A stretch of DNA of 9,006 bases, taken from an uncultured Lachnospiraceae bacterium (GTDB taxonomy: Bacteria > Bacillota > Clostridia > Lachnospirales > Lachnospiraceae). The translations under genes were made by a program, and so were the position numbers. Shown here in pieces: positions 1 through 5,888 of this stretch (its first letter is position 1; every line of letters starts with the position of its first letter). Under the pieces are notes generated by a model, which searched no databases, was not told the origin of the DNA, and worked only from the letters and a program-made list of their open reading frames with translations. The stretch lies in contig CAMWNY010000083.1 of assembly GCA_947175775.1 (NCBI GenBank), forward strand, positions 1 through 9,006, read 5' to 3'.

Positions 1-20
1 GAGTGCGCATCCCCCGGAGG

Positions 21-63
21 GTTTTTTACTTTATAGGACGTAATTTCCTATAAAGCAAAAAAC
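21..63 (-). repeat. 18-bp inverted repeat / RNA hairpin
   Basis: Bases 21-38 and 46-63 are inverted repeats around a 7-base centre (39-45). The inner 10 bp (29-38 with 46-55) are perfect, and 21-27 pairs with 57-63. The single imperfect position (28 with 56) is a U-G wobble if the minus strand is transcribed but an A-C mismatch on the plus strand, so the minus-strand RNA forms a continuous 18-bp stem. Its 5' arm on that strand includes the T-tract of the terminator at 57-97. It could be a second terminator-like stem, an mRNA 3'-end structure, or a copy of an interspersed palindromic element. No function can be assigned. Confidence 0.6.
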
Positions 64-97
64 AGCAGCGTACTGTTTTATTATTTCGCTGCTGTTT
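57..97 (-). terminator. Rho-independent terminator of the small gene
   Basis: Read on the minus strand, AAACAGCAGCG (97-87) pairs perfectly with CGCTGCTGTTT (70-60) across a 16-base AT-rich loop, and six consecutive T residues follow (62-57). The GC-rich stem followed directly by a U-tract is a standard intrinsic terminator. It lies about 70 bases past the stop codon of the 65-codon gene at 168-365. On the plus strand only three T residues follow the stem, so minus-strand termination is favoured. Confidence 0.8.
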
Positions 98-167
98 AGA
101 AATTGATATTAAAAATAATTGTATGTTTTAATTATAGGAATGCATGATTCATGCAGCACATAAATTC

Positions 168-365
168 TTACCTCAATGTGGGACGGCATTTTAAATTTAC
201 ATTTCCCGTATTATAATACGGCTTTCTATTAAATGCCTCTTTTGCGGAAGGCGCAATGCCGTTGCCCGCAAGTTCCCGTTCTGTCATTCTCTTGAACTCC
301 TGCACTTCCCTTTCAATATACTCGCTCACAATCCGAGCTGCTCCTTTTCCATCAAGAAATTCCAT
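168..365 (-). CDS. Small hypothetical protein, 65 aa
   Basis: I do not recognise this protein. The ATG at 365 is chosen because AAGGGGG lies 8 bases upstream. In-frame starts further upstream (ATG at 389, TTG at 398) have no Shine-Dalgarno in front of them. From the chosen start, residues 5-40 are highly charged and look helical (MEFLDGKG, then EYIEREVQEFKRM), and the tail is basic and Asn-rich (NRKPYYNTGN, ending CRPTLR). There is no signal peptide, membrane segment or obvious zinc motif. A promoter with a 17-base spacer (429-457) and a terminator (57-97) frame it, which supports a real separate transcription unit. A 16-base perfect palindrome falls in its 3' part. It could be a small regulatory or nucleic-acid-binding protein, or a decayed fragment; the sequence does not decide. 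Confidence 0.5.
   Translation of the reverse strand: MEFLDGKGAARIVSEYIEREVQEFKRMTERELAGNGIAPSAKEAFNRKPYYNTGNVNLKCRPTLR
206..221. repeat. 16-base perfect palindrome inside small gene
   Basis: CCGTATTATAATACGG is a perfect palindrome with no spacer, lying in the codons for KPYYNTG of the small protein. An 8-bp half-site symmetry of this kind fits a dimeric DNA-binding protein site, or could arise by chance in AT-rich coding DNA. It is not near a recognised promoter. Confidence 0.4.
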
Positions 366-428
366 AACCGGTTCCCCCTTCTTAGACATTTTTAACAAAA
401 AACTTGTAATTTCACTTTTGTTATCCTA

Positions 429-457
429 TTTATATCACAATATTTTTTGTTATTCAA
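429..457 (-). promoter_or_regulatory. Sigma-70/SigA-type promoter of the small gene
   Basis: On the minus strand, TTGAAT (457-452) is followed by a 17-base spacer and TATAAA (434-429). A TG one base upstream of the -10 makes it an extended -10 site. The predicted start near 422 leaves about 57 bases before the ATG at 365. An AT-rich 25-base inverted repeat sits immediately upstream of the -35 (462-486). Confidence 0.6.
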
Positions 458-461
458 GGGA

Positions 462-486
462 ATATTGTATATTTTATATACAATAT
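462..486. repeat. Perfect AT-rich inverted repeat beside -35 box
   Basis: ATATTGTATAT (462-472) and ATATACAATAT (476-486) are perfect inverted repeats of 11 bases around TTT. The repeat ends four bases upstream of the -35 box of the small-gene promoter and about 90 bases past the hscC stop. A regulator-binding site or UP-like element for the small gene is one reading. A weak mRNA 3' structure for hscC is another, but no T-tract follows on the minus strand. I see no convincing intrinsic terminator for hscC anywhere between 458 and 576. Confidence 0.5.
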
Positions 487-576
487 GAAATATATATGAA
501 ATTTCTACAATTCTTACGTCAGAAATTTGTCTCTTTTACCCATGAAAAATCCCGCTGCAAAATCCTGACCTGAACG

Positions 577-2265
577 TTACAGATTATCCAAATCAGCAAG
601 CTGCTCCTTTAACTCACGCCTTGCATCCTCAATATTCTCGCGGCTGCGCGAATTAAGCGCCTCCTCAAATTTCCGCAGCCACATATCGATCAAAACACGC
701 GTATCACCCGTACTCTCCTCATACAGCCGCTCGCCTTTGAGCAACAAAAGTCTGTTCTCCTCCTGGTCACGCGGATGCACCTTCAAATATGAAAGTTCCT
801 CCATGCGCTGCTGTACTTCCTCCTCGGACATCTCGTTGCTCTTACCCTTAATAATCTGCTTCTTCACCTCACCCGTGGAAATCACCTTCACCTGAACCTC
901 CAACAGCGAGTTAATGTCATATGTATACGTAATATCCACAGCCTCTTCGCCCGCCGTATTTTTGGGCACACGCACCGTCATGCTGCCAAGCAGAAGATTA
1001 TTCTGCGCAAAACGGCTCTCCCCCTGCAAAACATTCACACGAATACTATCCTGATTGTCATGCAGCGTGTATACACGCTCCGTACGGCTTGCAGGAATCA
1101 CGGTATTCCGGTCAATAATCGGCATAAAATGCCCTGCCTCATACATCCCGTTTGCACGCTCCACCGAAATTTCCGTTCCAAGCGTAAAAGAGCACACATC
1201 GGTAAGAATAACCTCCTTTACCGCCTCGTTACGCTCCTTCATCGCCGCCTGGATGGCAGCTCCGAGTGCAACTGCCTCGTCAGGATTAATTGATGTATCC
1301 GGAAACTTCCGGAAAAGCTTCACAATAAAATTATGCACCGTGGACAGTTTTGTCGCTCCTCCCACGAGCACCACCTCGTCAATATCCGAAAGCTTGATAT
1401 GCGCGTCCGATAAGCTCCTTTGAACCGGCTTTCTGATTTTCTCAAGCAAAGGTTCACAAAGCGTTTCATAGTCTTTGAGTGAAATATGAAACTCCTTATC
1501 TTCATCTTCATATGGAAAAACAATGCTGACCTCATCCTCATCCGTAAACGCACGCTTTGCATTCTCAGCCACCTTATGAAGCCGCCCGAGTTCCCGCAAC
1601 GTAAGCGCATCCGGCGAAATCTCGTTTTTTTGCAAAAATTCATTAACCAAAAGGTCTGTAAAATCCTCGCCGCCCAAATAATTGTCTCCCGCAACGGCGC
1701 GCACCTCCAAAATATTGTCAAACAGCTCCAAAATAGACACATCGAATGTGCCCCCACCTAAGTCAAACACCAAAAAACGCGTATTTGCCCGTTTCTCATA
1801 CAGACCATAGGCAATTGCCGCCGCAGTCGGCTCACTGATAATACGTTCTACTTTCAGCCCCGCAAGCTCTCCGGCACGCTTTGTCGCCTTCCTGCGCTTA
1901 TCGTCAAAATACGCCGGCACGCTGATAACCGCTTCCGTAACCTCTTCCTTCAAATACGTCTCCGCGTCCTCCTTAAGCGCACGCAGCACAAACGCAGAAA
2001 GCTCCTCCGCATTATATGTATGGTCCCCAAGCATGTACTTTTTGTCCGTTCCCATAAAACGCTTAAAGATGTCTGCCGCCCTGTCAGGATGCAGCAAACC
2101 ATATTCCTGTGCTGTTTCCCCCACGGAAACCATTCCTTGTTCGTCGACACTAACCACAGATGGCGTCAGCGGCTTCCCAAGACGATTCGGAATAATTTTT
2201 GCCCCTTCATCACTGTAATAGGCGCAAAGACTGTTTGTTGTTCCTAAATCAATTCCTATTATCAT
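577..2265 (-). CDS. hscC: Hsp70-family chaperone, HscC type
   Basis: An ATP-driven Hsp70 chaperone, 562 aa, expected in the cytoplasm. The nucleotide-binding domain (about 1-355) carries the phosphate-1 motif GIDLGTTNS (4-12), VPAYF (116-120), EPTAAAIAYG (145-154), the phosphate-2 motif DLGGGTFDVS (168-177) and the adenosine motif VGGATKL (301-307). After the linker region a beta-sandwich substrate domain (about 365-475) and a short helical lid follow. At 562 residues it is shorter than typical DnaK (about 610-640) and close to E. coli HscC (556). There is no dnaK-type grpE/dnaJ neighbourhood, so a specialised HscC-like role is more likely than housekeeping DnaK. The start is forced: an in-frame TAA lies 6 bases upstream and the next ATG is at codon 45. 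It follows the J-like/TPR gene by 49 bases and is probably cotranscribed with it. Clients are unknown. Confidence 0.88.
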   Translation of the reverse strand: MIIGIDLGTTNSLCAYYSDEGAKIIPNRLGKPLTPSVVSVDEQGMVSVGETAQEYGLLHPDRAADIFKRFMGTDKKYMLGDHTYNAEELSAFVLRALKEDAETYLKEEVTEAVISVPAYFDDKRRKATKRAGELAGLKVERIISEPTAAAIAYGLYEKRANTRFLVFDLGGGTFDVSILELFDNILEVRAVAGDNYLGGEDFTDLLVNEFLQKNEISPDALTLRELGRLHKVAENAKRAFTDEDEVSIVFPYEDEDKEFHISLKDYETLCEPLLEKIRKPVQRSLSDAHIKLSDIDEVVLVGGATKLSTVHNFIVKLFRKFPDTSINPDEAVALGAAIQAAMKERNEAVKEVILTDVCSFTLGTEISVERANGMYEAGHFMPIIDRNTVIPASRTERVYTLHDNQDSIRVNVLQGESRFAQNNLLLGSMTVRVPKNTAGEEAVDITYTYDINSLLEVQVKVISTGEVKKQIIKGKSNEMSEEEVQQRMEELSYLKVHPRDQEENRLLLLKGERLYEESTGDTRVLIDMWLRKFEEALNSRSRENIEDARRELKEQLADLDNL

Positions 2266-2308
2266 ATTTTACACATGTACTTTTGCACATGCCCTTTTCC
2301 TTTCCCTT
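2266..2308 (-). promoter_or_regulatory. Split ribosome binding site of hscC with hairpin
   Basis: The 7-17 bases before the hscC ATG contain no Shine-Dalgarno. The nearest one is a purine run, AAAGGAAAAGG, whose end is about 26 bases upstream. Between them GCATGTGC (2292-2285) can pair with GTACATGT (2280-2273) over an AAAA loop, an 8-bp stem including two G-U pairs. Folding this 20-base stem-loop would leave 7 bases between the purine run and the ATG, a normal spacing. Translation of hscC may therefore depend on this fold or on coupling to the upstream gene. The base pairing is directly visible; the regulatory role is inferred. Confidence 0.5.
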
Positions 2309-2314
2309 TTCGTT

Positions 2315-5300
2315 TTATTTCTTTTTCGTCATCAGACGGTACTGCGCATGACCTTTATAATAGCTGCGCTCACTAACCGCCTTTTCAAAATACTCGTATG
2401 CGCGCGCCAAATCGCCCTTCGCCTCATAAAAAATGCCAAGCGCCTCAAACCGGTCACAGCAAGTTGTATAATTGCAGAACGAACACATCACGCAGCCGTC
2501 CAGCATCGCAGCATATTTTTCCGCAAGCGCAAGCTCACCCGTGATTGACAAAAAATCTACAATCAGTGTCAGATTATCCAGCCTCGCAACCGGATCGCTT
2601 TCAATAAAGCAATCATATGCCTGCTCACCAGTACACTCAAAATATTCGTTTATGGCATTCACAAAAAGCTGCCTGTAACGCTGCGCTTCCTTTTCGCGTC
2701 CCAAAAATTTATTCAGACGAATCAGTTCAAGCACACAGCCGTTACTATCCTCCCAGTCAATTTCCCTGTTATCGGAAGATGTGTAACATACCAGTTTTTC
2801 TTTTACCGGAATTGCTTCCTTAAGCATCAGAAAATCATATACGAGAATATCCGAATACAACTCCCGCAAATTGTATGTATTATACTTGTGGAATGCCCGC
2901 TTCACTTCCTTTAAAATCGATTTCTTTTCCTTCACTGTGACGCATGCCCTGTGCCGCACATAAAGCTGCATATAAACATTGTACGCATCATCAAAAAGCT
3001 CCTTATAGCTTTTCAAAATATGAAGCGCCTTATCATACTCGCCGACTGAGACATAAATATCTTTGAGCTCCCGCACCATATGCGTTCTTCGCTCCGATTC
3101 GAAATACCGCAGGTTCTTGCGCAAAAGCTGTTCTGCATCCGGAAATCTGCCAAGCTTCATATAGGTCCGGCTCAGCGCAAGCACTGCTGTAAAAGCATAT
3201 CGCTCCCCTCTTTCTTTTTCTTTAAGAGTCTGCAGCGCCTCTTCAATATATTCTGCACCTTTGGCAAATTGTCCCAATGCACCATATGCCTTTCCTAAAC
3301 TGACACTAATGTCATATTTTGCATTTTCATCTGCGGTCTCGTAGCCCTTCTCAAATTCATCAATGGCTTCTTTATATTTTCCAAGCTGCATCAATGCACA
3401 GCCACAACGGTACCGTGCAAAATCTATGTCCTCCGGATCTGAGTTTATATATATTTTCCAAAATGCTATTGCATCATGGTACAAGGACCTTCGCTGAACA
3501 GCCATATCATCATATGCCCGCGCAGCTACCTTATAGATTCCCGGACTATCGGGCGTAAGATCAATCGCTTTTTTGATGTATTCACACGCGGTATCAATAT
3601 CACCTATATCATTGTATTCTTCTGCAATCTTAATATAAAGTTCTGTATCGGGTCCAAAGAATTTTTCAACATATAAATATTCCTGAAGCTTCTTGTTTGA
3701 ATCCTTGTCCTCACAATTCTGCTGATCATAACATGCAGCAAGCGCCATATGATACTTTGCCCGGTCATTCACTTCAATTGCACTTTTTAAATGCGGCACT
3801 TTATTTTGCTTAAACTGCGCCACACACATTCCCTTCAAATAATACAGCTCTGCAAGATAATCCCGGATATAAGTATCATCCGCCTCTTTTTCCCCTTCTA
3901 TGAGCATATCATCAAGCGCCTTACTAAGGATTGCAATATTAGCACTGTCAGGCTTTTCATAATAATTATATATCAGCGTCAGCGCACGCAATCCATAACT
4001 TGTTACTTCCGCCTCTTTTGCCCGTTCAAAAATATTTTTTACATCTTCGAGCTGTTTATAATCAAGGAACACACGAACTGCATACTCATAGATTCCCGCC
4101 TCCCGAGCGCCTTGCTCAAGCATTTGGTAAAATAAATCAATAACCTCCTGCGCATTTCCCATTTCATAACAGATTCTCTGTTTTAAGAAAAGCAGCCCGT
4201 TCTGCATACCAATGTCTTTGGCAAGCCTGTCATAAACCTCATAAGACTTTTGGAACTCTCTTGTTTCGGAATAACAATATGCAAGATTTAACTGCACCGT
4301 CACATTATCAGACTCAACATTCTGTGCTTCCATAAGAAGAGGTATCGCCTGTTTATATAAATCACGGTGTTCTTCCAATGGCACCGCATCTTTGGCACGC
4401 ATCATCAAAAGAAGCCCCAGCTGTAAATATGCATCCGACAGGCTGCGCAAAAGCGACTCTTTGCTATCCTCCTCATCAAGCTGTTTTCCTGCTTCCAAAT
4501 CAGCAAGCTTCCCCTGAATTACCTCAAGCCTTTTCCTTCCATGTTCAGCTGCCTTCTCATAATCCTGTTTTTGCTTATACATGTAGGAAAGCAGCATATG
4601 GTAGCCTTTAATTTCTTTCTCATAGGAAGGATTCGACTGAATTGCATCAATCGCTTTGTCTGGCTGATCCTGATAACCATATGCATAAACAAGCAGCCGT
4701 ACGTCTTCAGGATCTATTGTTCCATCCTTTATATTGCGTTCACAAAGTTCAATATACTCTTTTTCTGCCTTATCTGCTACTTTACCAAGCTCCTCATCAT
4801 CACTTAAGTTTCTGATAGCATAAATATGCTTAAGCGCCTCTCGCAGCTCCCCCTGCTCAATTTCATAAAACGCTGCATATCTGTTTCCCGCATAATTCTC
4901 ACTGCTTATCTCCAAACTTTGGCATGCTGCTTTGTACGATTCTTCCTTTTTACCCATATTCCAAAGCAATGAACCGCAAACCATCTGTATATGCAGATCA
5001 TTCTGATATGCTTCATTCGCCAAAAGATCAAAAACGATTTCTAATGCCTCATCCGTTTTTCCAGTTCTGCGCAGATATTCCGCTTTGTCTATTGCATAAT
5101 GCGGATGCCAAATTCCAAGTGTATCAATTGCTTTAATTAAGCCGCCGGCACGCGCACTATCATCATTATTTAATTCGCCTCCAAGTTCATATATATAGTT
5201 AAAGAACGTGTCATAATCCGCATCATCCGCACCCTTAAGCATACACATCCACTGATAAGAATACCCTCCATTTGGATTATTCACATTTGAAATCATAAAA

Positions 5301-5806
5301 TCGACAAAGCCGACAGGCAGATGTTCCTTGAACTCCCGTTCGTTTTCCTGTATATGAAAATACGCGTCCAAGAACACATAAGCCTCATGCGGTATCCGGT
5401 AATTTTCCGCAAGATAAATAAACAGAGCCCATTTCGCCTCGTCAAAGGTATCAAGCCCTTCAAACACCTCATCTTTTAAAAGCTCCTCCCACGATGCCAA
5501 ATTAATCCGGGCAGATAAACTTTTATAAATATCCGCAAGCTTTGCCCGAAACGCTCCCACCGGCGTACCCGTGTCAATCATTTCCGCTGTAATCTGTTCC
5601 TGCTCTTCATCCGGTGTACGGCTGTACGCAAGCGCATTCTCATATGCCTCACGCAACGACTTAAAACCATCAGGATTTTCCTCAGGGTTATTTGCCGGCA
5701 GCGCCATACGGTATGCGCTGCGAATGAGCGCTTCATCCTTTGTGATGTCGATTCCAAGAATCGCAAAGGTCATGACGAGGTTCGTCATATGCAAATCCAT
5801 CTCCAT
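2315..5806 (-). CDS. J-like domain/TPR repeat protein, 1163 aa
   Basis: A large soluble protein, probably the partner of the Hsp70 encoded 49 bases downstream. Residues 12-62 resemble a J domain of the DjlB/DjlC type: ILGIDITKDEALIRSAYR, then PDGFKSLREAYENAL. The canonical His-Pro-Asp is replaced by Asn40-Pro41-Glu42. About residues 240-950 are helical repeats, many TPR-like, for example AEYLRRTGKTDEALEI (242-257), LGKAYGALGQFAKGAEYIEE (837-856) and LKDIYVSVGEYDKALHIL (914-931). One more lies at the C-terminus (GIFYEAKGDLARAYEYFEKA, 1124-1143). A cysteine cluster, C-x2-C-x2-C-x4-CC (1105-1117), precedes that last repeat. There is no signal peptide or membrane segment, unlike DjlC, which is membrane-anchored. 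The start at 5806 has AAAGGAG 10 bases upstream and a promoter at 5843-5871. The TPR scaffold and adjacency suggest it presents clients to HscC or tunes its ATPase; this is inference. Confidence 0.82.
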   Translation of the reverse strand: MEMDLHMTNLVMTFAILGIDITKDEALIRSAYRMALPANNPEENPDGFKSLREAYENALAYSRTPDEEQEQITAEMIDTGTPVGAFRAKLADIYKSLSARINLASWEELLKDEVFEGLDTFDEAKWALFIYLAENYRIPHEAYVFLDAYFHIQENEREFKEHLPVGFVDFMISNVNNPNGGYSYQWMCMLKGADDADYDTFFNYIYELGGELNNDDSARAGGLIKAIDTLGIWHPHYAIDKAEYLRRTGKTDEALEIVFDLLANEAYQNDLHIQMVCGSLLWNMGKKEESYKAACQSLEISSENYAGNRYAAFYEIEQGELREALKHIYAIRNLSDDEELGKVADKAEKEYIELCERNIKDGTIDPEDVRLLVYAYGYQDQPDKAIDAIQSNPSYEKEIKGYHMLLSYMYKQKQDYEKAAEHGRKRLEVIQGKLADLEAGKQLDEEDSKESLLRSLSDAYLQLGLLLMMRAKDAVPLEEHRDLYKQAIPLLMEAQNVESDNVTVQLNLAYCYSETREFQKSYEVYDRLAKDIGMQNGLLFLKQRICYEMGNAQEVIDLFYQMLEQGAREAGIYEYAVRVFLDYKQLEDVKNIFERAKEAEVTSYGLRALTLIYNYYEKPDSANIAILSKALDDMLIEGEKEADDTYIRDYLAELYYLKGMCVAQFKQNKVPHLKSAIEVNDRAKYHMALAACYDQQNCEDKDSNKKLQEYLYVEKFFGPDTELYIKIAEEYNDIGDIDTACEYIKKAIDLTPDSPGIYKVAARAYDDMAVQRRSLYHDAIAFWKIYINSDPEDIDFARYRCGCALMQLGKYKEAIDEFEKGYETADENAKYDISVSLGKAYGALGQFAKGAEYIEEALQTLKEKERGERYAFTAVLALSRTYMKLGRFPDAEQLLRKNLRYFESERRTHMVRELKDIYVSVGEYDKALHILKSYKELFDDAYNVYMQLYVRHRACVTVKEKKSILKEVKRAFHKYNTYNLRELYSDILVYDFLMLKEAIPVKEKLVCYTSSDNREIDWEDSNGCVLELIRLNKFLGREKEAQRYRQLFVNAINEYFECTGEQAYDCFIESDPVARLDNLTLIVDFLSITGELALAEKYAAMLDGCVMCSFCNYTTCCDRFEALGIFYEAKGDLARAYEYFEKAVSERSYYKGHAQYRLMTKKK

Positions 5807-5842
5807 ATCATCCGTTCTCCTTTGTGTTTTGTCTTAAAGAAT

Positions 5843-5871
5843 ATTGTATCAATAATTTGCGCTTTTGTACA
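5843..5871 (-). promoter_or_regulatory. Promoter of the TPR-hscC operon
   Basis: On the minus strand, TGTACA (5871-5866), a 17-base spacer and TACAAT (5848-5843) form a plausible vegetative promoter with an extended -10 (TGA just before TACAAT). Transcription would start near 5836, giving a leader of about 30 bases. It starts 18 bases past the glycosidase stop codon. No hairpin-plus-T-tract separates the two genes, so readthrough from the glycosidase is also possible. Confidence 0.55.
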
Positions 5872-5888
5872 TGGTATTTGTTTGGTAA

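Noticed and set aside
11..27. Plus-strand terminator CCCCCGGAGGG followed by six T residues
   Set aside because: Only a 3-bp stem can be drawn inside the window; a longer left arm may exist outside, but it cannot be seen.
102..136. Plus-strand promoter-like sequence (TTGATA with AT-rich downstream)
   Set aside because: The region is AT-rich, the -10 match is poor, and no plus-strand gene follows.
366..398. Longer start for the small gene (TTG at 398 or ATG at 389)
   Set aside because: Neither has a Shine-Dalgarno, while AAGGGGG sits at ideal distance from the ATG at 365.
256..573. Plus-strand open frame of 105 codons across the small gene and the gap
   Set aside because: No ribosome binding site, an AT-rich intergenic half, and it overlaps the promoter, inverted repeat and coding region of the minus-strand small gene.
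1055..1423. Plus-strand open frames opposite hscC
   Set aside because: They are shadows of the Hsp70 frame; the Hsp70 motifs are unambiguous and the antisense products resemble nothing.
577..2265. Housekeeping dnaK
   Set aside because: The length and the absence of grpE, dnaJ, hrcA or a CIRCE element point to the HscC subfamily, and the adjacent partner is a J-like/TPR protein, not DnaJ.
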